This document shows, in pieces, positions 1-6,108 of a stretch of 12,862 nt of DNA. Every line of letters begins with the position of its first letter. Position 1 is the stretch's first letter. The notes under the pieces are model-generated. The model was given only the letters and a program-made list of their open reading frames with translations, was not told the origin of the DNA and searched no databases. Both the position numbers and the translations under genes were made by a program. This DNA comes from Deltaproteobacteria bacterium UBA2221 (GTDB taxonomy: Bacteria > Desulfobacterota > Syntrophorhabdia > Syntrophorhabdales > WCHB1-27), in NCBI GenBank assembly GCA_002328485.1, contig DCUF01000038.1, forward strand, positions 15,627 through 28,488. Reading direction: 5' to 3'.

Positions 1-759
1 CTTCTGGAGAGCGAGCTGTTCGGCTACAAGGCGGGCGCCTTCACTGATGCCAAACGCGACAAACCCGGCCGGTTCGCCCTCGCCGATGGCGGCACGATCT
101 TTTTGGACGAGATCGGCGATATCTCCCCTGCTATGCAGGTGCGGCTGCTCCGGGTCCTTCAGGAGCGCGTAGTAGAGCCCTTGGGAGGAATCGAGCCCAT
201 GAAGGTGAACGTGAGGATCGTTGCTGCCACCAACAAAAATCTTTCGGAGTTGGTGAAGTCCGGATCCTTTCGGGAGGACCTCTACTACCGCATCCGTGTC
301 ATCCATCTTCAACTCCCCACCCTCAGGCAGCGGCGCGAAGATATACCGCTCCTGGTTGACCACCTCGTGGGCCGTTTTAACCGCCTCCAGGGAAAGGATG
401 TGGCGGGGGTCTCCAACGAGGTGATGGCTCGGCTAATGGATCATGAGTTTCCCGGTAATGTCAGGGAGTTGGAAAACATCATCGAACAGGCTTTCGTGTT
501 ATGCAGCGGTGGTCTGATTGAGTTGAGCCATTTGCCCAGCGAGCTTCGCCCCCTTGCCTCTTTGGGTATCAACGAGGACGAAGGCATGACGCTTTCCGCC
601 ATGGAGAAACATCTGATCGCGTTGGCCCTCCAGCGTTACGGTGGGAACCGCAAGAAAGCGGCCGGCCACCTGGGTATCGACACGAGTACACTCTTTCGCA
701 AGATTAGGGCATACAATATCAACGTACCCGAATCAGACGGCAGGAGCACAAAGCGCTAG
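1..759 (+). CDS. Sigma-54-dependent transcriptional activator (C-terminal part)
   Basis: The frame is open from base 1, so the N-terminal sensory domain and Walker A are outside the window; 252 residues are visible. The AAA+ part shows ESELFGYKAGAFTDA (residues 3-17), Walker B GTIFLDEIGD, RIVAATNK, FREDLYYR, LRQRREDIPLL and FPGNVRELENII. A Fis-type helix-turn-helix follows at about 195-242 (NRKKAAGHLGID). Proteins of this family bind upstream enhancer sites and use ATP to remodel sigma-54 RNA polymerase. The usual GAFTGA loop reads GAFTDA here, a variant also seen in related PAS-type activators. The gene ends 50 bp from the convergent Tm-1-like gene. Its target cannot be told from the visible part; no -24/-12 promoter was recognised nearby. 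The family call is sure, the signal sensed is unknown. Confidence 0.95.
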   Translation, partial: LLESELFGYKAGAFTDAKRDKPGRFALADGGTIFLDEIGDISPAMQVRLLRVLQERVVEPLGGIEPMKVNVRIVAATNKNLSELVKSGSFREDLYYRIRVIHLQLPTLRQRREDIPLLVDHLVGRFNRLQGKDVAGVSNEVMARLMDHEFPGNVRELENIIEQAFVLCSGGLIELSHLPSELRPLASLGINEDEGMTLSAMEKHLIALALQRYGGNRKKAAGHLGIDTSTLFRKIRAYNINVPESDGRSTKR

Positions 760-809
760 AAGTATTTTGCCGCCCTTTTTAGTCTCCCTGTGAGATCGCC
801 CTGAAGTGG

Positions 810-2045
810 TCAATCCCTCTTCACTTGGGTGCGTCTAATGAGAGCGAGCATCATCTCCACAGCCCTGGCAGCAAATTCCGGGTCATTGATGTTATTGTCC
901 ATCTCAACGACCTCGATGTCTTCCCGAACGGTGGTTTTGATGCCCTCGAACATCGCTCTGTCGGCCTCGCGATCGCAAAAGGGCTGGTTGTCACTGTCCA
1001 GCATCGATACGCCCCTGAGGGGAATCAGAAACGCAACCGGGCCCTTCGCCGCGTTCGCCTTTTCCGCGAATACCCGTCCCATCTTCTCATTCTCTTCCTT
1101 GTTGGTGCGCATCAATGTGACCGACGGCGTCCATTCATAGAAGGTGCGTTTGGCCCGTCTATATTTCTCCGGCACTGTCCCTAATCCTCCAAAATTGGCC
1201 ATATCCACACAGCCGGGGACGATCAGGTGGGGGATACCCATCTGTCCCGGTGCGTCAAGCCGTTCGGCACCGGCATCGAATACGCCGCCGCAGACCGTGT
1301 CTGCCCATTCTGTCGTTGTGATATCGAGAACTGCGTCGATCAAGCCTTCCGTGACAAGAGTCTCCATAGTTTTACCGCCTGTCCCCGTGGCGTGGAATAC
1401 GAGCACTTCATAGCCCTCGGCCGAAAGAGTAGCCACGCATGCGTTGACGCATGGCGTGGTATTGCCGAACATCGTGGCAGCGACAAGGGGTTTATCCGCG
1501 GCGCCTGAAGGGACATTCGCCGCTGTCATACCGCAGACGGCACCGGCAGCGCGGGAAAAAATGATGCGTGAGATGCGATTGATACCGGCCACGTCGACTA
1601 TGGAGGGTATCATCGTAATATCCTTTGTTCCCAGGTAAGTCCCTACGTCCCCGGCCGCTGTGGTGGAGACACAGACCTTCGATACACCTATGGGAAGGGC
1701 TCGCATCGCCGACGTCACCACTGCGGTGCCACCGGTGCCCCCCATGCCGATTATCCCGTCAAACATTCCCTTATCATATAGACCCTTTATGATGACTGGT
1801 GCCCCGGCACACATGACCCTCATGGCCTCACTGCGGTCCATTTTTCCGCGTAGTTCCTGAAGGTTGCCACCACCGGCTTCCGCAACACGGTCAGCCTCCA
1901 CATCTACAGGGAAAAGTTTGGTCGAACCCGTTATGCCGGTATTCACTGCGAGAATCCTGTGCCCCTTCGCGATTATCTGTTCACGGAGAAAGGCATACTC
2001 TTCGTCTTTGGTATCAAACGCACCGATCATGCATATGGTTTTCAT
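810..2045 (-). CDS. Tm-1-like ATP-binding domain protein (UPF0261 family)
   Basis: This is a 411-residue cytoplasmic protein. The N-terminus (MKTICMIGAFDTKDEEYAFL) and the later GMGGTGGTAV, VCVSTTAAGDVG and IVDVAGINRISR stretches fit the UPF0261/Tm-1-like family. The plant member Tm-1 binds ATP and blocks tobamovirus replication; the bacterial role is not established, though many bacterial copies sit beside a TIM-barrel phosphoenolpyruvate-hydrolase-like gene. No such partner is visible here. The frame runs 24 codons further upstream, but ATG at 2045 is preceded by a strong AAGGAGGAG and gives the family's usual N-terminus, so I start there. The length is normal for the family. It converges with the sigma-54 activator and is divergent from the DUF134 gene at 2309. 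Confidence 0.9.
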   Translation of the reverse strand: MKTICMIGAFDTKDEEYAFLREQIIAKGHRILAVNTGITGSTKLFPVDVEADRVAEAGGGNLQELRGKMDRSEAMRVMCAGAPVIIKGLYDKGMFDGIIGMGGTGGTAVVTSAMRALPIGVSKVCVSTTAAGDVGTYLGTKDITMIPSIVDVAGINRISRIIFSRAAGAVCGMTAANVPSGAADKPLVAATMFGNTTPCVNACVATLSAEGYEVLVFHATGTGGKTMETLVTEGLIDAVLDITTTEWADTVCGGVFDAGAERLDAPGQMGIPHLIVPGCVDMANFGGLGTVPEKYRRAKRTFYEWTPSVTLMRTNKEENEKMGRVFAEKANAAKGPVAFLIPLRGVSMLDSDNQPFCDREADRAMFEGIKTTVREDIEVVEMDNNINDPEFAARAVEMMLALIRRTQVKRD

Positions 2046-2049
2046 CTCT

Positions 2050-2058
2050 CCTCCTTTG
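2050..2058 (-). promoter_or_regulatory. Ribosome binding site deciding the Tm-1-like start
   Basis: On the - strand the sequence AAGGAGGAG lies just before ATG at 2045. The upstream ATG at 2117 has no comparable site, so this supports the shorter, 411-residue protein. Confidence 0.7.
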
Positions 2059-2200
2059 GGGGGCAAAACATTCGGTCCTGCATCAATGGAACATGATGAC
2101 GCGCTTCCCACCAACACTATCCCATACTTTTCCGATTTCCCGAATACTATTTCTTTTTTATTTTTGTTGCCATAATTCAGGCGCCGAACGATCAGGCTGT

Positions 2201-2271
2201 GCCAGGGTGGTGTCGTGACACATCAAAATGGGTACCATCCTTGCCTACTGCGGACACAACACAACCCTGGT
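2201..2271. repeat. Imperfect inverted repeat between divergent genes
   Basis: The arm at 2201-2217 (GCCAGGGTGGTGTCGTG) is the reverse complement of 2255-2271 (CACAACACAACCCTGGT) at 14 of 17 positions; the arms are 37 bp apart. The right arm abuts and overlaps by one base the -35 box of the DUF134 promoter. Two head-to-head binding sites for a regulator of both divergent genes is one explanation; a long stem in a transcript toward the Tm-1-like gene is another. The left arm also contains part of a smaller palindrome, GTGTC-GT-GACAC, at 2210-2221. Confidence 0.5.
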
Positions 2272-2299
2272 TGACATATTATGAGCATATGTTTATAAT
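2271..2299 (+). promoter_or_regulatory. Consensus sigma-70 promoter of the DUF134-nifX-fmdB-fmdE operon
   Basis: TTGACA at 2271-2276 and TATAAT at 2294-2299 are separated by exactly 17 bp, so both boxes and the spacing match the housekeeping consensus. The expected transcription start, about 2306, is only a few bases before the GTG start codon at 2309, which would give a leaderless or nearly leaderless transcript. A palindrome fills the spacer, so a strong promoter held down by a repressor is likely. Confidence 0.85.
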
Positions 2300-2300
2300 A
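2277..2300. promoter_or_regulatory. Palindromic operator within the promoter spacer
   Basis: TATTAT (2277-2282) and ATAATA (2295-2300) are perfect inverted arms around a central CATATG (2286-2291); overall 10 of 12 base pairs are symmetric. The inner 16 bp, ATGAGCATATGTTTAT (2281-2296), match the 16-bp palindrome before the second DUF134 gene (6076-6091) at 11 of 16 positions. Its place between -35 and -10 is typical of a repressor site. Autoregulation by DUF134 is inferred. Confidence 0.6.
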
Positions 2301-2308
2301 ACGCTATC

Positions 2309-2611
2309 GTGTCCAGGCCAAAGAAGGGAAGATGCTGTCAGGTGACACCACATGCCATCTACTTCAAGCCAAGAGGCATCCCACTGGTGGAACTCCAGGA
2401 GATGGATCTTGAGATTGATGAGGTGGAGGCTTTGAGGCTCGCCGACTACGAGGGCCTCTATCACGAAGAGGCGGCCTCCAGGATGGGTGTTTCAAGGGCC
2501 ACGTTCGGCAGGATTGTCGGAGGCGCCAGACGCAAGGTGGCCCAAGCGATTATTGGGGGCATGGCATTACGGATCGAGACAAGATCTCATAATAACGGTG
2601 AGGAGGAATAG
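2309..2611 (+). CDS. DUF134 family helix-turn-helix regulator
   Basis: This is a 100-residue protein that starts MSRPKKGR, typical of DUF134 proteins, and has the conserved DEVEALRLADYEGL and the helix-turn-helix EEAASRMGVSRATFGRI at about 53-69, which resembles sigma-factor region 4. The start is GTG at 2309: no Shine-Dalgarno precedes it, and the -10 box ends only 9 bp upstream, so translation from a leaderless message is likely. DUF134 genes are commonly linked to NifX/ORP-like genes, as here. The C-terminus (ALRIETRSHNNGEEE) ends 2 bp before the next gene, whose ribosome site lies inside this one. A DNA-binding regulator of this operon is inferred from fold and the operator in its promoter; its ligand is unknown. 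Confidence 0.88.
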   Translation: MSRPKKGRCCQVTPHAIYFKPRGIPLVELQEMDLEIDEVEALRLADYEGLYHEEAASRMGVSRATFGRIVGGARRKVAQAIIGGMALRIETRSHNNGEEE

Positions 2612-2613
2612 GG

Positions 2614-2991
2614 ATGAAAGTATGTTTTGCAGTTGACCAGTACGAAGGGATTGACAGTTTCATTTACGGACATTTTGGATCAGCGCCCGCTTTTGTGGTT
2701 GTTGATACCGTGGATGATAGCGTGAGTAGGATCAACAACGGAGATCTGGGGCACGTCCATGGAGCCTGCAACCCGATTATGGCGTTGAATGGCTCAGAGG
2801 TTGATGCGGTCGTAGTCGGCGGTATTGGCGCCGGCGCACTGAGAGGACTGAACGCCAAGGGAATCCGTGTCTTTGCAGCAGTAGACCAGACTGTGAGAGG
2901 CAATCTTGCTCTTATTAAGGACAACAAACTTCCGGAGATGACCATGCAGCAGACCTGTGCCGGTCACGGCGGCGGCTGTGGCCACCATTAA
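2614..2991 (+). CDS. NifX/NafY-type (dinitrogenase FeMo-cofactor, ORP-like) protein with Cys/His tail
   Basis: This 125-residue cytoplasmic protein has the single-domain dinitrogenase iron-molybdenum cofactor fold: MKVCFAVDQ start, GHFGSAPAFVVVD at 19-31, GACNPIMAL at 50-58, AVVVGGIGAGAL and KGIRVF. Family members bind FeMo-co precursors, or, in the orange protein of Desulfovibrio, a Mo-Cu-sulfur cluster. The C-terminus CAGHGGGCGHH (115-125) is a Cys/His-rich tail that could bind metal. GAGGAGG about 8 bp upstream is a strong ribosome site, and the gene follows the DUF134 stop by 2 bp, so the two are co-translated. The same two domains are fused in one protein at 5304-6059. No nitrogenase genes are visible, so a role in nitrogen fixation is not supported. 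The metal is unknown. Confidence 0.88.
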   Translation: MKVCFAVDQYEGIDSFIYGHFGSAPAFVVVDTVDDSVSRINNGDLGHVHGACNPIMALNGSEVDAVVVGGIGAGALRGLNAKGIRVFAAVDQTVRGNLALIKDNKLPEMTMQQTCAGHGGGCGHH

Positions 2992-2995
2992 ATTG

Positions 2996-3020
2996 GTGAC
3001 CAAAAGCAGTAGACGGTCAC
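2996..3020 (+). other. Intercistronic hairpin between nifX-like and fmdB-like genes
   Basis: GTGACC (2996-3001) and GGTCAC (3015-3020) form a perfect 6-bp stem with a 13-base loop. There is no T tract, so a terminator is unlikely; it may affect mRNA processing or be chance. Confidence 0.3.
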
Positions 3021-3049
3021 AAACAAACTCCAGGAAGAGAGGATGACAG

Positions 3050-3286
3050 ATGCCTATTTACGAATATAGCTGTAACAAGTGCGGGGCCATTAGCGAACTG
3101 CTGATGCTCGGCAAGGATGATCGGGCAAGTTGCAAAGAGTGCGGAAGTGATGATTTGACAAAGCTTATGTCCGCCCACAATACGACGGCGGGGAGCTCGA
3201 TGCCGAGTATGCCCGAGTTCGGTGGAGGCGGTTGCTGTGGGTCGCCGGGGACCTGCGGTATGCCCGGCAGTTGCTGCGGCGGTTAG
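3050..3286 (+). CDS. FmdB family zinc-ribbon protein with Gly/Cys-rich tail
   Basis: This is a 78-residue protein. MPIYEYSCNKCG opens the FmdB-type ribbon with C8 and C11, paired with C28 and C31 (CKEC), a likely zinc site. The tail from about 58 is GGGGCCGSPGTCGMPGSCCGG-like, with five more cysteines (62, 63, 69, 75, 76), which is more than the fold needs and may hold another metal. FmdB proteins were first named as putative regulators in formamidase/amidase clusters; their biochemical role is not settled. An AGAGGA ribosome site lies about 7 bp before ATG 3050. It ends 8 bp before the FmdE-like gene, so the two are tightly coupled. The family call is firm; the function is not. Confidence 0.85.
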   Translation: MPIYEYSCNKCGAISELLMLGKDDRASCKECGSDDLTKLMSAHNTTAGSSMPSMPEFGGGGCCGSPGTCGMPGSCCGG

Positions 3287-3294
3287 GAACGATC

Positions 3295-3906
3295 ATGACA
3301 AACCCCGATGAGCCGTGGGAAGACGGTTTTCAGAGGTGCGTGGATTTCCACGGCCACGCCTGCCCCGGTCTTGCTATGGGCTATGTTGCCGCCAAGGCAG
3401 CCATGGCTTGGCTTGGCGAAAACAGGGCAGAGGATGAGGAAATCGTGGCTATCGTGGAGACCGACGCCTGTGGTGCCGACGCCGTACAGGTAGTAACTGG
3501 CTGTACCTTTGGCAAAGGCAATTTTCTTTTCAAGGACTACGGCAAGACCGCCTTCACCGTCCTGAGCAGGGCGAAGGGGAAAGGTATTCGGCTCTATGCA
3601 AGACCGAACGCCTTTCCCCGGTCCACGGAGTACTATGTCCTTTCGGAACGGGTATCAAGTGGAGAGGCAGACGAGAAAGACCTGGAAAACTTCATGAACC
3701 TTCATAGACAACGGACTTTGGATGTGCTGACGATGGCTCCCGGTGAGATCTTCGAATTCAAGGAAGTAACCGTACCTCTGCCGCCTCGTGCCCGGGTCCT
3801 TGATTCCCATCCGTGCAACCGTTGTGGTGAATGGGCCATGGCCTCCAGACTCGTTACGACCAATCAAGGTCTTCTTTGTGCTTCCTGTGCGACGGAATTG
3901 CAATAA
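3295..3906 (+). CDS. FmdE-like protein with C-terminal zinc ribbon
   Basis: This 203-residue protein matches the FmdE family (subunit E of formylmethanofuran dehydrogenase), with C15, HGHACPGL (H19, H21, C23), DACGADAVQ (C59) and GCTFGKGN (C70), then a treble-clef/zinc ribbon at the end (C174, C177, C195, C198). ATG 3295 is chosen over the in-frame ATG at 3232 because the longer frame would overlap fmdB by 55 bp and its N-terminus (MLWVAGDLRYARQ) does not fit the family. A TAGGAA lies before 3295 and overlaps the fmdB stop. FmdE homologs outside methanogens have no proven activity, but they occur near molybdenum/tungsten enzyme genes. No catalytic FMD subunit is visible. This is the last gene of the + operon and faces the MoaD-like gene. 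Confidence 0.85.
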   Translation: MTNPDEPWEDGFQRCVDFHGHACPGLAMGYVAAKAAMAWLGENRAEDEEIVAIVETDACGADAVQVVTGCTFGKGNFLFKDYGKTAFTVLSRAKGKGIRLYARPNAFPRSTEYYVLSERVSSGEADEKDLENFMNLHRQRTLDVLTMAPGEIFEFKEVTVPLPPRARVLDSHPCNRCGEWAMASRLVTTNQGLLCASCATELQ

Positions 3907-3916
3907 GCGGCAACGG

Positions 3917-3944
3917 GGGGAGGAGTTCGCGTAAGGCCCTCCCC
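3917..3944. terminator. Possible bidirectional terminator hairpin
   Basis: GGGGAGG (3917-3923) and CCTCCCC (3938-3944) form a perfect GC-rich 7-bp stem with a 14-base loop in the short gap between the convergent FmdE-like and MoaD-like genes. The position fits a terminator, but neither strand has a T tract after it, so confidence is low. Confidence 0.35.
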
Positions 3945-3985
3945 TGTCGCCCCCACCAAAGAGGTAAGCCCCCGGGGCCTTCCTC

Positions 3986-4267
3986 CTATCCCAAACAAGC
4001 ACCCCTGAAGGCCAGGAAATCACCCTCTTCGAGGGATGTCCCCATCCTGTCCTCCATGAGGTAAGTATCGTTGTGCAAGATCCTTATCTCGACGTCAACA
4101 TCTCCTTCGTTGTCCAGGACTGCCTTCTTGAATGGCTCTCCATACTGCGAGACAAGCTCATCGATCAACTCTCTCACGGTGCAGCCACAGAATTCGAACT
4201 CAAACTCCTTCCTTTTCAGTGTCCTGAAGAGAATGGGGAGCCCCCCGAAGTTGACTAATACCTTCAT
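3986..4267 (-). CDS. MoaD/ThiS-like ubiquitin-fold protein 1 (no terminal diglycine)
   Basis: This is a 93-residue protein of the beta-grasp MoaD/ThiS type: MKVLVNFGG at the N-terminus, TVRELIDELVSQYGEPFKKAVLD at 30-52, EIRILHND at 60-67 and the typical SLEEGDFLAF at 78-87. True MoaD and ThiS end in Gly-Gly, which is adenylylated and thiocarboxylated to carry sulfur; this one ends GACLG, so it lacks the diglycine and cannot work in the standard way. AAGGAGGGG is an excellent ribosome site before ATG 4267. It is the last gene after the DUF134::NifX fusion and Mrp. The product at 6228-6512 is a paralog. A scaffold or regulatory relative of MoaD is the best guess. Confidence 0.75.
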   Translation of the reverse strand: MKVLVNFGGLPILFRTLKRKEFEFEFCGCTVRELIDELVSQYGEPFKKAVLDNEGDVDVEIRILHNDTYLMEDRMGTSLEEGDFLAFRGACLG

Positions 4268-4355
4268 CGCCGATCCCCTCCTTATCCCTACTGGTCGTCA
4301 GTAACTGTTTTATCAATCAAAAAACTTTCCCTTGCAGCAACCAATAACATAGACA
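4268..4355 (-). other. Gap between mrp and the MoaD-like gene
   Basis: The 88 bp hold a small hairpin, TACTG (4289-4293) with CAGTA (4299-4303), and the ribosome site of the MoaD-like gene at 4275-4283. No convincing promoter or terminator was found, so the two genes are probably co-transcribed. Confidence 0.4.
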
Positions 4356-5240
4356 TTAAATGCGATCTTGTGGCAGTTCCGATTGGTCGGATCTTTGCTT
4401 CAGTGAAGGGCCGGAATACTTTCCCACAATCTCTGTGATGATCTCCTCGAATCGCTGGGCTGTTTTTGAATTTGGATTATGGTACACATAGGGTTTGCCT
4501 GTGTCACCGCTCTCCACGATCTCCGGGTCTAAAGGGATATTTCCAAGGAAGGGTACGTTCATGCGGAGAGCCAGCTTCAGACCTCCTCCATGGGAAAAGA
4601 TGTTTGTTTCTTTGCCACAGTGAGGGCAGACAAATGTCCCCATGTTCTCAACGATCCCCTCAACCGGCATCTGTAAAGACTTGCAGAAGGTGACGCATTT
4701 GGCCACATCCGTCGTGGCCACCTGCTGGGGGGTGGTCACGATGATTCCACTGCTTTTTCCAGACAGGAGTTGCGCCACAGAGAGAGGCTCATCCCCTGTA
4801 CCGGGTGGGCAGTCAACCACGAGGAAATCGAGATCACCCCACATTACCTCGACAAGAAGTTGCTTGATGGCGTTGCCTTTCATGGGGCCCCTCCAGACGA
4901 TCGGCTGATCTTCGCTGCCAAGAAGGAGGCCCACAGACATGGCTTTCAATCCCGGCCAGCATTCAACAGGCTGAATACCCTCCGCTGTCACAGCAGGCAT
5001 CTTGCCCCTTAGATCGAGGAGCGTTGGCACACTCGGTCCATGAATATCCACATCAAGCAAACCGGTGTTGAAGCCCTTCATGGAAAGACTGGTAGCCAGG
5101 TTGACGGCAACGGTGCTCTTCCCAACGCCGCCCTTTCCTGAAAGCACTATAAGAGCATGCCTGATCTTCGCAAGTCTGTCTTGTAGGGCCTGTTTATCTT
5201 TTTCCCCGCCTGCCTGCCCGCACGTCGGTGTTTCGTTCAT
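4356..5240 (-). CDS. mrp: Mrp/NBP35 family iron-sulfur carrier P-loop ATPase
   Basis: This 294-residue cytoplasmic protein carries the deviant Walker A GKGGVGKST (35-43), DVDIHGPS (63-70), DCPPGTGDE (143-151) and the C-terminal CPHC (205-208) that bridges a [4Fe-4S] cluster across the dimer in this family. Family members bind and transfer Fe-S clusters in an ATP-dependent way. ATG 5240 is preceded by GGGAGG; the frame extends 14 codons further upstream but that part lacks such a site and is unlike the family. The N-terminus has one Cys only (C7), not the four-Cys ferredoxin domain of NBP35. The gene lies 63 bp after the DUF134::NifX fusion and 88 bp before the MoaD-like gene. In Desulfovibrio an Mrp-type ATPase works with the NifX-like orange protein, so a partnership with the NifX-like proteins here is inferred. 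Confidence 0.93.
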   Translation of the reverse strand: MNETPTCGQAGGEKDKQALQDRLAKIRHALIVLSGKGGVGKSTVAVNLATSLSMKGFNTGLLDVDIHGPSVPTLLDLRGKMPAVTAEGIQPVECWPGLKAMSVGLLLGSEDQPIVWRGPMKGNAIKQLLVEVMWGDLDFLVVDCPPGTGDEPLSVAQLLSGKSSGIIVTTPQQVATTDVAKCVTFCKSLQMPVEGIVENMGTFVCPHCGKETNIFSHGGGLKLALRMNVPFLGNIPLDPEIVESGDTGKPYVYHNPNSKTAQRFEEIITEIVGKYSGPSLKQRSDQSELPQDRI

Positions 5241-5303
5241 TATACCTCCCTGTTTCTGACGGTCTATCCCGATAGGCCGCACTATTCAATTTCAGACGTC
5301 TCG

Positions 5304-6059
5304 CTACCAGTGGGCGTCAACATCAGGGCCGCAGAGCCTGTCAAGCTCGCCCTGTTGAAGACGCCGAAGCGCTTCGTCAACGTTTATATCCGATACACTA
5401 TACACATCTATTCCCGCGCTGTGGAGAGCCTCGAAGGCCTGTGGCCCGAAGTGTCCACTGATCACTGCATTTGCTCCCAAATCTATCACCGCTTGCGCCG
5501 TCTGGATGCCGGCACCCTGAGCCGTGCCCATGTTCTTCTGATTGTCCATCACCTCAAATGATCCGTTTTCGCTATTGTAGACAACGAGTTTTTTGCACCT
5601 GCCAAATCTTTGGCCCACTGCCCCTTCGAAGCTTCCGTCAACACTCGCAACCGCAATTATCGGTGAACCTTTATCTTTAACGCCCCCCGCAGCATCCGTC
5701 TTTGCGAGTCGTCGCGGACGACGCCCGCAGTCCCGTGCGCCACCACAGCTCGCTGCCTGAAACCCATCCTGCACGGTCACGTTACCCCCTTCTATACGGA
5801 GGGCCTTTCCTTTTATAACCGCCTCGGCAAGCTTCTCATGGGCTGAGGAAAGGAGTCGATGGAAGGTCGGTTGAGAGACACCCATATGACGGGCCGCCGC
5901 TTCCTGGTCCAGCCTATCCAGATGCTTAAGACGTATGGCCTCGACTTCATCGTGTCGGAGTTCGACCTCCTCCAACACGGCCATCCCCATGTGAGCAGGC
6001 CTGAAGTAGGTCACGTCAGGCAGAAAGGAGATTTTTCTTGGGATGGTTCGTTTTGACAT
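5304..6059 (-). CDS. DUF134 regulator fused to NifX/ORP-like domain
   Basis: This is a 251-residue two-domain protein. Residues 1-95 are DUF134, with DEVEAIRLKHLDRLDQEAAARHMGV-type sequence and a helix-turn-helix at about 53-70. A linker (100-130) holds two cysteines, C105 and C111, and a basic run. Residues 133-243 are a dinitrogenase-cofactor/ORP-like domain with GQRFGRCKKLVVY at 149-161, MGTAQGAGIQTAQ at 177-189 and SGHFGPQAFEAL at 201-212. A DNA-binding head joined to a metal-cluster-binding body suggests a regulator that senses the cluster; that is inferred. The start is ATG 6059, giving only about 15 bases of 5' leader from the predicted promoter and a weak Shine-Dalgarno. The first locus has the same domains as separate genes. 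It leads the mrp operon. Confidence 0.88.
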   Translation of the reverse strand: MSKRTIPRKISFLPDVTYFRPAHMGMAVLEEVELRHDEVEAIRLKHLDRLDQEAAARHMGVSQPTFHRLLSSAHEKLAEAVIKGKALRIEGGNVTVQDGFQAASCGGARDCGRRPRRLAKTDAAGGVKDKGSPIIAVASVDGSFEGAVGQRFGRCKKLVVYNSENGSFEVMDNQKNMGTAQGAGIQTAQAVIDLGANAVISGHFGPQAFEALHSAGIDVYSVSDINVDEALRRLQQGELDRLCGPDVDAHW

Positions 6060-6075
6060 TGACCTGATCCAGCTT

Positions 6076-6091
6076 ATGAATGTATATTCAT
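6076..6091. promoter_or_regulatory. 16-bp palindromic operator at the fusion-gene promoter
   Basis: ATGAATGTATATTCAT is symmetric at 14 of 16 positions, with perfect 6-bp arms. It covers the -10 box of the fusion-gene promoter and lies in the divergent region shared with the second MoaD-like gene. It resembles the palindrome at 2281-2296, sharing 11 of 16 bases. Confidence 0.6.
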
Positions 6092-6108
6092 TTATCCGTC
6101 TGTGTCAA
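6081..6108 (-). promoter_or_regulatory. Promoter of the DUF134::NifX-mrp-moaD-like operon
   Basis: On the - strand TTGACA (6108-6103) and TATACA (6086-6081) are 16 bp apart, or 17 bp if the -10 is read as ATACAT. The predicted start, about 6074, leaves a leader of about 15 bases. The palindrome at 6076-6091 covers the -10 box and start site. Confidence 0.65.

Noticed and set aside
825..2175. Several + frames within the Tm-1-like region
   Set aside because: They are antisense frames of a well-conserved gene, without ribosome sites or recognisable domains.
2046..2300. Sigma-54 promoter (-24/-12) for the Tm-1-like or DUF134 genes, given the activator nearby
   Set aside because: TGGCAC occurs on - near 2201, but the GC at -12 is not at the right spacing.
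2614..6059. Nitrogenase cofactor (nif) cluster
   Set aside because: Only NifX-family domains are present; no nifH, nifD, nifK, nifE, nifN or nifB in the window.
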